Shown here piece after piece: positions 37,678 through 45,756 of a stretch of DNA of 50,509 bases (position 1 is the stretch's first letter; each line of letters opens with the position of its first letter). Both the position numbers and the translations under genes were made by a program. The notes below the pieces were generated by a model. It did no database searches. It was not told where the DNA came from and worked only from the letters and a program-made list of their open reading frames with translations. Origin of the DNA: Caldilineaceae bacterium (GTDB lineage: Bacteria; Chloroflexota; Anaerolineae; Caldilineales; Caldilineaceae); the NCBI GenBank assembly GCA_019637695.1, contig JAHBVG010000044.1, forward strand, positions 1 through 50,509, read 5' to 3'.

Positions 37678-38632
37678 GATTGCGATTCCCCAGCAGCCCG
37701 CCGAAGAACATCTGCCTGAGCATGCCGGGCTGATCCTCTTTCTCGAACGTCACCACGCGATCCCAATCTTTCAACTGTGCCTGCCGTTCCCAGCGGACGC
37801 GCTCCTCAGCGGCTGTCGTGAGGAGCTTGCCAAGCCCTTCTTCATCCTCGGCCGAGAGGATCTGTCGCCAACTTTGCAGCAGATCTTCCACCTGGCCCAG
37901 GCTGCGCAGGATGTTTTCGCGGTTGGAAAAGAAGGCGCGCGCCAGTTCCTTGCCATTTGGACCAATATCGGTGGCCTGGGCAAATTGTCTGCCCGCCAAC
38001 TTTTTACTGTCGCGCCAGCTTGGGGTCGCGCTGCTCGTGTACATCAGGGCAGCGCCCATCAATCGGGGCAGATGCTCGACCAACGCGATAATGCCATCAT
38101 GTTCCGCCGCATCGACATAGAGAGGCGTTGCCCCGATCCGGCTGACCAAATTGTTGATCAATTCGAGCGCGCCTGACTCTGTATCTACCTCCGTGCCAAT
38201 GCAGAATTGGATGCCATCAAAGAGATCCGGGCGTGGATCTAATAGGGATCCCAGACCAGTATAGATAGGGTGACCGACAACAAAGTGGATGTGAGGAGGC
38301 AGCACGCGCTGGGCAAGATCTAACATGGGTTGCATCACATCGCTGATACAAAGGATCACCGCGCCTTCGTGCAGATCCTCGTGGATCTGTTCGAGCAATT
38401 CGGGCATTTCGTCCAGCGGGATGGCGGCGATCACCAGGCTGGCATTGTCGCAGGCATTGTGAAGGTTCCACTCGGTACGCTGGACTGCGCCCATTCTTTT
38501 GGCTGCCGCGGCCAGTTCCGGTTCGCGGTCGTGGCCGACAATTTCAAAACCAAGCGGCTCCCGTTGCAACGCAGCGCCCATGCTCGCGCCCGTCAGGCCA
38601 AGGCCGATAATGGTAATCCGGGACTTTGCCAT
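37658..38632 (-). CDS. Prephenate dehydrogenase-like protein (TyrA family)
   Basis: A 324-residue NAD(P)-dependent protein. ITIIGLGLTGASMGAALQ is the dinucleotide loop. LVIAAIPLDEMPELLEQI, ISDVMQPMLDLA and FVVGHPIYTGLGS follow the prephenate/arogenate dehydrogenase layout. DAAEHDGIIALVEHLPRLMGAAL holds the His and Asp of the C-terminal helical domain. GHPI in place of the usual GHPMAG makes the substrate uncertain. GAGGAG precedes the ATG. The final residues (KRTDK) are read from the terminator stem. A chorismate mutase gene is at 23264. Confidence 0.8.
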   Translation of the reverse strand: MAKSRITIIGLGLTGASMGAALQREPLGFEIVGHDREPELAAAAKRMGAVQRTEWNLHNACDNASLVIAAIPLDEMPELLEQIHEDLHEGAVILCISDVMQPMLDLAQRVLPPHIHFVVGHPIYTGLGSLLDPRPDLFDGIQFCIGTEVDTESGALELINNLVSRIGATPLYVDAAEHDGIIALVEHLPRLMGAALMYTSSATPSWRDSKKLAGRQFAQATDIGPNGKELARAFFSNRENILRSLGQVEDLLQSWRQILSAEDEEGLGKLLTTAAEERVRWERQAQLKDWDRVVTFEKEDQPGMLRQMFFGGLLGNRNQKRTDK

Positions 38633-38647
38633 GAAGATCTCCTCTGT

Positions 38648-38731
38648 GAAGAAGGGGATTGGTGACTAGGGATTGGGGATTGGGCAGATCCGATCCTAAT
38701 CCTTAGTCACCAGTCCCCAATCCCTAATTCC
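38648..38731. repeat. Hairpin-forming heptad repeat (GATTGGG units)
   Basis: GGATTGGTGACTAGGGATTG and the following GGGATTGGG face CCTTAGTCACCAGTCCCCAA (about 38700-38719). The array reaches into the stop region of the HD gene. Confidence 0.75.
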
Positions 38732-39362
38732 TACTATCCGCCCATTGGAGCAGAGTCAACAATTCCTCGTTGTACGTCTGCGGCGAGCCACTCAACGTAT
38801 CCTGATGGTGCTCGATCAGCCAGCAGGTGAGTTCGCTACAGTCGGCTTCGGCAGCCCATTGAGCGCCAATGCTGGGGTGGGCCAGGTGGACATGCAGCAG
38901 ATAACGCCATCCCTGTGCGGGATCGTTTTGTGCAAGCCCAGCGATCCATTGGGGCAGCAACGCATCAAGCAGGACGAGCGGTCCTTTCAGCCAGGGCGAG
39001 AGTTGAACACCGATCTGCCCCGCGGCGCTTTTTCCCACATCGTGCAATAACGCCGCCGCCGCCAGGTCAGGATCGGACAGGTCCTCGCGCTGAAGCATGT
39101 AGAGGACATTGAGACTATGCCGTTGCGCATCCAATGGCATGTGGCAGAAGCGAGTGAGGGCTGCTTTGGGCAATACCTGTGCCACGACCAACATTTCATC
39201 AGCACTGACGTGGGCCGTGATCCCGCGCACAAATTGGCGTAGACGGTAGAAGATGCGGAGCGGCAGCCAGGGCTTGGGAGAGATCACAGATAGATCTGTT
39301 CTCCGGTGTTTGCCGGTTGAAGGGCGAGACGAACGCGTTTGAACATGGATATTCATACTCAT
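38724..39362 (-). CDS. HD-domain phosphohydrolase-like protein
   Basis: A 212-residue protein. The HD metal site is visible as RHSLNVLYML, LLHDVGKSAAG, HLAHPSIGAQWA and LIEHHQDTLSG, matching HDc/HD-GYP-type hydrolases of nucleotides or signalling molecules. The N-terminal 30 residues are basic and probably flexible. ATG 39362 is used; no clear ribosome site is seen. The end is encoded next to a heptad repeat. Substrate unknown. Confidence 0.78.
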   Translation of the reverse strand: MSMNIHVQTRSSRPSTGKHRRTDLSVISPKPWLPLRIFYRLRQFVRGITAHVSADEMLVVAQVLPKAALTRFCHMPLDAQRHSLNVLYMLQREDLSDPDLAAAALLHDVGKSAAGQIGVQLSPWLKGPLVLLDALLPQWIAGLAQNDPAQGWRYLLHVHLAHPSIGAQWAAEADCSELTCWLIEHHQDTLSGSPQTYNEELLTLLQWADSRN

Positions 39363-39404
39363 AATGAAGGGGATGATATCGAAAAATTGTCGGAGGATCA
39401 AATT

Positions 39405-39476
39405 GCGTTTGGGGATCAGGGACTGGGGACTGGGGATCGGCAAAGTTTCCCGATCCTCAGTTCCCGATCCCCTACA
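39405..39476. repeat. Hairpin-forming heptad repeat (GGGACTG units)
   Basis: GGATCAGGGACTGGGGACTG (about 39413-39432) and GGGATCGG face CCCGATCCTCAGTTCCCGAT (about 39449-39468). It touches the stop region of the site-2 protease gene. Confidence 0.75.
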
Positions 39477-40218
39477 AAAGGATATTAAAGAGCGTCTCCG
39501 TAATCTGGCGCACTGGCCCAACAATCACCCCCGGTGCCATGAAGATCACCAGAATGAGCAACAAAAACCCATATCGGCTTAACATCACTTGTAGATCATA
39601 AAAATTGCCTGGCAGCAGGGCAAAGAGAATGTGGGAGCCATCCAGCGGTGGAATCGGCAAAAGGTTAAAAACGAAAAGCAAGACGTTGATGAAAATAAAC
39701 GATTGGACAAAGTCAATGTAAAAGCTTACAAAGAAGCTGGGCAAAACGCCGCTAAGGCTTGGGAGGACGCGCAAAGATAGAATGAGCAGCGCAGCCAGCA
39801 ACAAATTACTCATTGGTCCGGCCAGCGAAACGAGGATCGATCCCAGCCGCACGTCAATATTGATGTTGCGAGGATTCCACGAGACAGGTTTCGCCCAGCC
39901 GAAGCCAGTCAGAAAGATGAAGATCGCGCCCATGGGATCAATGTGGGCCAGCGGGTTAAAGGTAAATCGTCCCTGTGTACGCGGCGTGGGATCGCCCAGG
40001 GCAACGGCTGTGGCAGCATGCGCCATCTCGTGGATGGGAAAGGCAATAAAGACAATGGCCGCCGCCGCCAGGATCCAACTAGGGTTGCCCAATCGTCCCA
40101 AGGGGCTACCACCCACCAACGCCATGCCCAAAAGGATGAACGCCGCCACGAGGATCACGCCGATCTTTTGATTCTGAGTTAATGCATTCCAGCCATAGCC
40201 GGAGGGTCTGCGGTACAT
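39472..40218 (-). CDS. Site-2 protease family membrane metalloprotease (M50)
   Basis: A 248-residue membrane protein with about six spans. The zinc site FPIHEMAHAATA (HExxH) lies in the second span. NLLPIPPLDGSHIL carries the third-ligand Asp in the NPxxDG-like position. Family members cut membrane-bound regulators within the membrane. AAGGGC precedes the ATG. Its target is unknown, and no sigma or anti-sigma gene is nearby. Confidence 0.92.
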   Translation of the reverse strand: MYRRPSGYGWNALTQNQKIGVILVAAFILLGMALVGGSPLGRLGNPSWILAAAAIVFIAFPIHEMAHAATAVALGDPTPRTQGRFTFNPLAHIDPMGAIFIFLTGFGWAKPVSWNPRNINIDVRLGSILVSLAGPMSNLLLAALLILSLRVLPSLSGVLPSFFVSFYIDFVQSFIFINVLLFVFNLLPIPPLDGSHILFALLPGNFYDLQVMLSRYGFLLLILVIFMAPGVIVGPVRQITETLFNILL

Positions 40219-40229
40219 GGTGAAGCCCT

Positions 40230-40320
40230 TTCGTATGTAGGTGATTGGGTATTCGATATTGGATATTAGATATTGGGCGTCTGGTTCCCAGTCACCTATC
40301 CCCAGTCACCTGTCCCCAAT
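40230..40320. repeat. Heptad repeat with two unit types
   Basis: GGTGATTGGGTATTCGATAT and ATTAGATATTGGG (left) face CCCAGTCACCTATCCCCAGT and CACCTGTCCCCAAT (right). The left arm carries the TATTGGG type and the right arm mainly the CAGTCAC type, so pairing is imperfect. Confidence 0.65.
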
Positions 40321-41987
40321 CATTTCAGTCGATAATGGCGCGCCTCAACCCCGTGGAAGTGGGTCCTCTCTACCAATTCGCCATTTGTATCCAGCCAGCG
40401 ATCCATCAACCGTCGAGGATCCCAAGAACCGGCTTCGGCCAGCAGCACCCAGGCTTGTTCATAGCCATCCGTCCGCTGGGCCATGATCTCACTCACCTGG
40501 GCGTAAGCCGCATCGTCGGGCAAGCCATTGTTGGTCCACAATCCTTCGAACCAGGGAGAGAGCCTTGACTCGCTATCTGCAAAGGGATCGGCGCCGAAGT
40601 CGCTGGTATAGTAACGATAGGCAAAGTGCGTGTGCGGAATCTGCAAGATGAGCAGATCGTCAGGCTGGCGGCGTTCAGCTACATAGGTCACCGCCTGGCG
40701 CAATTGCGTCTTATTGGGCGTATAAGTCTGCTGCCAGCCGGTCCATAGCCAGAGGCCGCCAATATAGCCAATCAGGATCAACGCCAGCAGTGTGGCCCAA
40801 TGTCCGCCGCTGTGACGCACCACGCCGATCCCCAGAGCCAGGATCAACATCAAGGCTGAGCCAATCCAGATCACATAACGATCCACGAAGATCGGCTTGA
40901 TCAGGCTGATGCCGTGGATGAGAAGGACAGGCAATACAAGCCAGGCGACGATCATCATCAGGCGTAATTCGCCGCGCACAGGCAGTAATAGATCGCGATC
41001 TCTCTTCTCTTCTGAGCGGGGCGCTTTGCGCATCTCCAGCGCGCCGACCAGCAACCCCGCCAGCCCCACAAAGAAGATCGGCATCAGCCAGACTGTATCT
41101 GTGGGGACAAACGCGCCACGGCTATGGCCAAGCAGCAGCACGCGCAGCACTTCCTCAAAGCGGGTAAAGGCGTAACCGGTCTGATAGTCCAGCGTGGTTA
41201 AATAATGCCATTGCCACCAGACCAGCGGCAAGTAAGGTAAGACAAAACCGGACAGCGTGAAGGCGTATCCTTGCCAGCGTTGGCGATTGAGCGGCCAGGC
41301 CAGCAAAAACCAGACAAAATGAAGCGGCAAGATCAGCGCCGTCAGTAAATGGGTGTAAATCGAAATTGTGGTTATCAATAGATAGCGCAACCAACGTCCA
41401 CTGCCGCCTTTGCGCATTGCCTCCAACCAACTCCACGTGGAAAGCAAAGTCAGGACCATCACCAGCGAGTACATCTTCCCTTCCTGGCTGTACCAAAGCT
41501 GGTAAGGATTCACCGCCAGGAAGATGGCTGCCAGCAGCGCGCCATTATCCAGGCTGAGGTGCTTGCTACCGGGGAGCAGACGCCGCCCTACTTGCCAGAG
41601 CAGCGCCACCGCCACCGTCCCAAAGAGGACCGATGTGTAGCGAAGTGCAAATTCGCTGCTGCCCACCAGCGAGAACCAGGGCCGTATCAGCAGGTAGTAA
41701 AGCGGACCATTCTGGGCCGGTGAGGTGAACATGCGAAACGTTTCTTGCAGCGGACGCACCGAGAGGAAGATCACATCGACTTCATCGCGCCAGAAACTCT
41801 GCTCGGTCAGGCCGTTCATGCGCCAGGCGAAGGCAAACAAGAGCAATAACACCATTCCCCATTGAGGACGCAGCGCTATAGGGTGATGAGCGGGTTGTGG
41901 CTCTCTGCCGTCAAGAGTCAGGAGATCAGGTTCGTCCCTCACCATTGGGGGATTCACTTTATACGTTGTCTCTCTCAAAAGCTTCAT
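40320..41987 (-). CDS. Membrane glycosyltransferase of the GT39/ArnT-like type
   Basis: A 555-residue protein with about ten membrane spans. The first external loop has EQSFWRDEVDVIFLSVRP, with the Asp-Glu typical of polyprenyl-phosphate-dependent GT-C enzymes. GPLYYLLIRPWFSLVG and NPYQLWYSQEGKMYSLVMVL are family signatures. A C-terminal external domain follows. It would move a sugar from a lipid carrier onto an acceptor outside the membrane. TTG 41993 is an alternative start; neither has a clear ribosome site. Confidence 0.87.
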   Translation of the reverse strand: MKLLRETTYKVNPPMVRDEPDLLTLDGREPQPAHHPIALRPQWGMVLLLLFAFAWRMNGLTEQSFWRDEVDVIFLSVRPLQETFRMFTSPAQNGPLYYLLIRPWFSLVGSSEFALRYTSVLFGTVAVALLWQVGRRLLPGSKHLSLDNGALLAAIFLAVNPYQLWYSQEGKMYSLVMVLTLLSTWSWLEAMRKGGSGRWLRYLLITTISIYTHLLTALILPLHFVWFLLAWPLNRQRWQGYAFTLSGFVLPYLPLVWWQWHYLTTLDYQTGYAFTRFEEVLRVLLLGHSRGAFVPTDTVWLMPIFFVGLAGLLVGALEMRKAPRSEEKRDRDLLLPVRGELRLMMIVAWLVLPVLLIHGISLIKPIFVDRYVIWIGSALMLILALGIGVVRHSGGHWATLLALILIGYIGGLWLWTGWQQTYTPNKTQLRQAVTYVAERRQPDDLLILQIPHTHFAYRYYTSDFGADPFADSESRLSPWFEGLWTNNGLPDDAAYAQVSEIMAQRTDGYEQAWVLLAEAGSWDPRRLMDRWLDTNGELVERTHFHGVEARHYRLK

Positions 41988-42042
41988 GGGCAATTCAGAA
42001 AATGGGGTCGATCATCCCAGGGCATTCTGGAGGGAACGACTC

Positions 42043-42732
42043 TTACGGCAGCGAAGACGGCCATATATCATCCTCGCGTTTTTTTGGCTGCGGCGGCTCG
42101 ACAACTTCTATGAGCGGATTTTCCTCCGGCTCGACTTGATAAAGATCGTAGCGATGCCTCTCGCGTTGGGAAAAGAGTAGCCCGCCGACGATGCCAGCGA
42201 CAACGAAAAAGATCAACGATCCGCAGAGGAACCAGAGCCACGCCGCCACGTTGGCCATACTAGAGATCACCCCTCCAATCACGCCGAGCGCGTCAGGCGA
42301 GGACGCTGGTGCTGCCGCAATTGGACGATCCACCGGCGGAAGGTTGATCAGCGATTCACCTTCCTCGCCATACGGCTCTTCCTCATTCGCGAAAGGATCG
42401 GGTGTATCGGTTGGAAATACGAACAGATCAGGCGTGTCGGTTGGAAACACAAAAGGATCGGGTGTATCCGTAGGGAATGCGAATGGATCAGGCGTATCGG
42501 TTGGAAACGCAAAAGGATCGGATGTCTCCGTAGGGAATGCAAAGGGATCAGGCGTATTGGTCTCCATCGGAGAGATCTGTTGGGAAGGCTGCGAGTGGAC
42601 CCACCCGGCTGATAGCCAGCCCCACAATAACCCGCTTGTACAAAGGAGAATCACAAAAAGGGCAAGATGCCGAAATGGCTTGCGCTCTTTTCCTCTGTAA
42701 TCTCTGCGGTCGCTGGGAAAGGTCTCTGCCAT
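42043..42732 (-). CDS. Membrane protein with decapeptide repeats
   Basis: A 229-residue protein. One membrane span is near residues 22-40 and another near 160-185 (LWFLCGSLIFFVVAGIVGGLLF). Between them are six copies of T-x-T-P-D-P-F-x-F-P (58-115), then an acidic stretch and a Pro/Ala linker. The repeats probably form an extended rod or linker outside the membrane. No family is recognised. It lies 12 bases after the gene at 42745-43119 on the same strand. Confidence 0.75.
   Translation of the reverse strand: MAETFPSDRRDYRGKERKPFRHLALFVILLCTSGLLWGWLSAGWVHSQPSQQISPMETNTPDPFAFPTETSDPFAFPTDTPDPFAFPTDTPDPFVFPTDTPDLFVFPTDTPDPFANEEEPYGEEGESLINLPPVDRPIAAAPASSPDALGVIGGVISSMANVAAWLWFLCGSLIFFVVAGIVGGLLFSQRERHRYDLYQVEPEENPLIEVVEPPQPKKREDDIWPSSLP
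42388..42561. repeat. 30-bp tandem repeat coding for TDTPDPFAFP
   Basis: Six in-frame copies of a 30-bp unit, the last partial. Copies differ mainly by A/V at position 8 and by third-base changes. Confidence 0.85.
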
Positions 42733-42744
42733 GCATCTATCTCG

Positions 42745-43119
42745 TTACGGCCGCCGCTGCCGAATGACAATCAGCGCGACGACACCTATCAGCCCAGCCA
42801 AGACCAGCCCTACCAAAACAAGACTCGTCTGCGCCCGCAAAGGCTCTCCCAACGGAAGGGACAAGGCGGCTGGCATCCCCGCCGGGACGGGGGCAATGTC
42901 GCGTTCCTGGATTGGCTCATTTGGCACAATTACCGGCAGTCCCGAACCTTCCGCAGAGGCTGGCGCTTCTGGCAAAGGGGAAAGCGGCGATTCCTGGCGC
43001 AACTGATCCCATGCGGTAGCCGTCCCGTTGATGAGAAGACCTGTGGCAAGGGTGGCGATCAGACAACCCAGTAATAACCAGTGACGAAGGGTTTCGCACT
43101 TCACAATCAAACGCTGCAT
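42745..43119 (-). CDS. Small membrane or exported protein of unknown function
   Basis: 124 residues. Hydrophobic segments lie at about 14-30 (WLLLGCLIATLATGLLI) and 98-119 (TSLVLVGLVLAGLIGVVALIVI), with a Pro-rich region between. The C-terminus is RQRRP, so the Pro-rich part is likely outside. GAGGAA precedes the ATG. It forms a pair with the decapeptide-repeat protein and shares the two-span layout. No family recognised. Confidence 0.6.
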   Translation of the reverse strand: MQRLIVKCETLRHWLLLGCLIATLATGLLINGTATAWDQLRQESPLSPLPEAPASAEGSGLPVIVPNEPIQERDIAPVPAGMPAALSLPLGEPLRAQTSLVLVGLVLAGLIGVVALIVIRQRRP

Positions 43120-43219
43120 AATTCCTCACTCAGAAGAGTGACGTACCTGTTTGGATTCCTGCCGCTTGCAGACAGGCCATGCGCAGATTATACATGGGCG
43201 CTAAACGATTGAACAATAA

Positions 43220-44095
43220 TTAACCGCGGTTCCACTGGAATTCGGCGTCGCCTACTTCTACAACCTGGCGGACGCCGCCCACCTGTTCGATGATCAGACT
43301 GCCTGTGAGCGTTGTATCCACGGCGCGGCCTTCGATTGTCCATGCGCTTGTAGAATCGCTCGCGCTGCGCACGATGACGGTATGGCCCAGGTTGATCAAA
43401 GCCGCCTGCCAGCAACGGTGGATCTCTTCTGGGCTGGGTCGGATAGACGGCTCCAGCCAGTAACTCAGGCGATGACAAAGGCCGATCAGCAGATCCTCGC
43501 GCAGGACTTCGTGTCCGAGCAATGTGTAAAGGCTCGCCGGACCGATGCCGTTTGCTGGCTGTGGGGGCATCTCTCCGGCGCGTTGATTCACGTTGACGCC
43601 GATGCCAATCACGGCGTGGTCGATAGCTCCGGCCCCGAATTTGCTTTCAATTAAGATCCCTCCTAATTTGCCCGCTACGCCATCCCCGACAACCAACAGA
43701 TCGTTGGGCCACTTTAACCAGAGGTGGCGCGCCAACACAGGGACGGCAGCGCGCAGGGTTTCCAACGCGGCCAGACCGGCGATCATGGAAAGTTGGGCCG
43801 GTTCAACTGGCAGCAACGGTGGCGTCACGATGATGCTCGTCAGCAGGGCGCGTCCTGGCGGCGCTTCCCAGCGGCGTTGTAACCGTCCACGGCCAGCGGT
43901 CTGCTCTTCGGCGACGATAATCACACCCGCGCTATCAGCCGACGTCGAGGCTTGCTGCACCCATCCGTGGGCGATGGGCATCGTGCTGGTGACCTGAGGA
44001 TGATAGATGATCTTGTGTCCGATGGGCGACGCCTGCAATGCCTGCTGTACCCATTCCACGCGGAGCGGATGGAAGAGAGGATGGGGATCGTTCAT
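43220..44095 (-). CDS. birA: Biotin-[acyl-CoA carboxylase] ligase BirA
   Basis: A 291-residue enzyme that activates biotin with ATP and attaches it to the carrier Lys. EQTAGRGRLQRRWEAPPG is the biotinyl-AMP loop. LKWPNDLLV and KLGGILIESK are family signatures, and GIGVNVNQ follows. It lacks an N-terminal helix-turn-helix, so it is a ligase only. The likely substrate is the biotin carrier at 49578-50072. Confidence 0.92.
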   Translation of the reverse strand: MNDPHPLFHPLRVEWVQQALQASPIGHKIIYHPQVTSTMPIAHGWVQQASTSADSAGVIIVAEEQTAGRGRLQRRWEAPPGRALLTSIIVTPPLLPVEPAQLSMIAGLAALETLRAAVPVLARHLWLKWPNDLLVVGDGVAGKLGGILIESKFGAGAIDHAVIGIGVNVNQRAGEMPPQPANGIGPASLYTLLGHEVLREDLLIGLCHRLSYWLEPSIRPSPEEIHRCWQAALINLGHTVIVRSASDSTSAWTIEGRAVDTTLTGSLIIEQVGGVRQVVEVGDAEFQWNRG

Positions 44096-44283
44096 GGCGC
44101 GAATTCCTACGCTCCTTCACCAAAGACAAATTTGCTTGTGATCTCAGGGTCGATCGTGTAGAATTGTCTTCAACTTGCGCAATTTGTGGGAGAAAATTAG
44201 CCTTGCCAGGGCAACCGTCGGGAGCCGAACAGAGGGTTCTATGCTTCTGGCGGTGCTTTTTGTCAAACCAATGAGCATCTATT

Positions 44284-44682
44284 TTGAGCCATAATCGGTC
44301 TGTGTACCCCCTATTACGGGCGCTGAACCAGGCATCCCGGCGTCTGCCGAGTAACTTCCCTGGCATAGATCTGTCCACGCCGACGCCAACACTTCCCATC
44401 ATCTTCATTAGTCTTTTTGTGGGTCTAGGATCAGGCGTGCTAGGGTTCTATCTGGCCTATGCGATACTCGCTTTGAGTACGCCATGGAGCGCTGCCATTG
44501 CCACCTTAAGCGTGGTCGGCGCAGTGAGTGGTACGGCTGCATTTCTATCATCCCTGCACGACCGCCGCACCATTGGCATGAACATCGGCTTTAGTTGTGC
44601 GCTCACTTTTCTATTGTTGACTTTTATTGGCTTCTGTCTGGTCATGGGTATTGTTGCGGCTACGCTGATGCTGCTCGTTTGA
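44284..44682 (+). CDS. Small membrane protein of unknown function
   Basis: 132 residues. The N-terminal 38 residues are hydrophilic, then come three hydrophobic helices (IIFISLFVGLGSGVLGFYLAYAILAL, AAIATLSVVGAVSGTAAFL, FLLLTFIGFCLVMGIVAATLMLLV). The start is a TTG with no clear ribosome site; GTG 44302 is possible. It precedes the acyltransferase-like gene on the same strand by about 120 bases. No family recognised. Confidence 0.5.
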   Translation: MSHNRSVYPLLRALNQASRRLPSNFPGIDLSTPTPTLPIIFISLFVGLGSGVLGFYLAYAILALSTPWSAAIATLSVVGAVSGTAAFLSSLHDRRTIGMNIGFSCALTFLLLTFIGFCLVMGIVAATLMLLV

Positions 44683-44804
44683 GCAGTGGGCTGGATTCTA
44701 AACCTGTTCATCCCGACTATATCACGAAACGACACGCAACACGCAGTACGGTATGTACTAACTCAGGCAGCTTCCCATATACTTGTTTTGCTAAAGGACA
44801 ATTC

Positions 44805-45701
44805 ATGTCGCGTATCGCCGTGGGGACCAAACAGAAATCACCCGTCGTCGAGCCGAAAGCTCTCTCGACCAGCCGTCGCATTTGGGAAGTAGACGCCTGG
44901 CGCGGAATTGCCATTTCCATGATGGTGATCTTTCACTTAATGTGGGATCTCCGAGCCTTTATGAACATCAATGTAGTCTTGCATCAGGGGTTTTGGTTCT
45001 ATTTTCAACGGTTCACCGCCACCTCATTCATCCTATTGGTGGGCATCTCGTTGGTGATCAGCTATAACCGCGCTCGTCAACAGGAGGGCGGGCTGGATGG
45101 ACTCTATTGGAAATTCTTCCAACGCGGGTTGAAGATCCTGGGGATCGGCATGATCATCACCATCATCATCGCCCTGGCCAGCGCCTTTGCGCCTGGCTTC
45201 CAGGGGCGGATCGATTTCGGCGTCTTGCATTTCATCGGTACTTCGATCATCATTGCCTATCCATTCCTGCGTTTTCGCTGGCTGAACCTGCTCTTTGCCG
45301 CCATCTTCTTCGCGGCCAGTTACGCCATCAAAGCGTTGAGTAGCGGCGTTCCTATTGTTGGCAAGGTGCCGTTAGGGGTAATGGATGTTTTATACAGCAT
45401 TCAAGGAACGCCAGTGGATACGTTCGCTTTCGTCTGGCTAGGGTTCGAGCCAGCCAATTACTATTATTTGGATTATTTCCCATTGGTACACTGGTTCTCG
45501 GTAGTTTTGATTGGGATATTCATCGGCAACATGCTTTATACCAACGGTGAACGGCAGTTCTCTCTGCCCGATTACTCGTCCTTTTTTCCGATCAACCTGC
45601 TGCAATTTCTGGGCCGTCGCTCACTCCTGATCTATGTCATTCATCAGCCGATCTTGCTGGTGTTGCTGAGTGTGGGAATGGTGATCTGGTCTTACTTCTA
45701 A
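44805..45701 (+). CDS. DUF1624/heparan-alpha-glucosaminide N-acetyltransferase-like membrane protein
   Basis: A 298-residue protein with about seven spans. RIWEVDAWRGIAISMMVIFHLMWD is the family start (R-G-x-A, then the His in a span). FILLVGISLVISYNRARQ and FQRGLKILGIGMIITIII follow. FLGRRSLLIYVIHQPILLVLL is the C-terminal acyltransferase-3-like motif. It probably transfers an acyl group across the membrane to a cell-surface sugar. AAAGGAC precedes ATG 44805; the longer frame from 44595 overlaps the preceding gene. Confidence 0.85.
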   Translation: MSRIAVGTKQKSPVVEPKALSTSRRIWEVDAWRGIAISMMVIFHLMWDLRAFMNINVVLHQGFWFYFQRFTATSFILLVGISLVISYNRARQQEGGLDGLYWKFFQRGLKILGIGMIITIIIALASAFAPGFQGRIDFGVLHFIGTSIIIAYPFLRFRWLNLLFAAIFFAASYAIKALSSGVPIVGKVPLGVMDVLYSIQGTPVDTFAFVWLGFEPANYYYLDYFPLVHWFSVVLIGIFIGNMLYTNGERQFSLPDYSSFFPINLLQFLGRRSLLIYVIHQPILLVLLSVGMVIWSYF

Positions 45702-45756
45702 AACCTCTTCAATTCGTATTAAACCAGTATCAGCAGATGCGTTGGGGGTGACTCTC

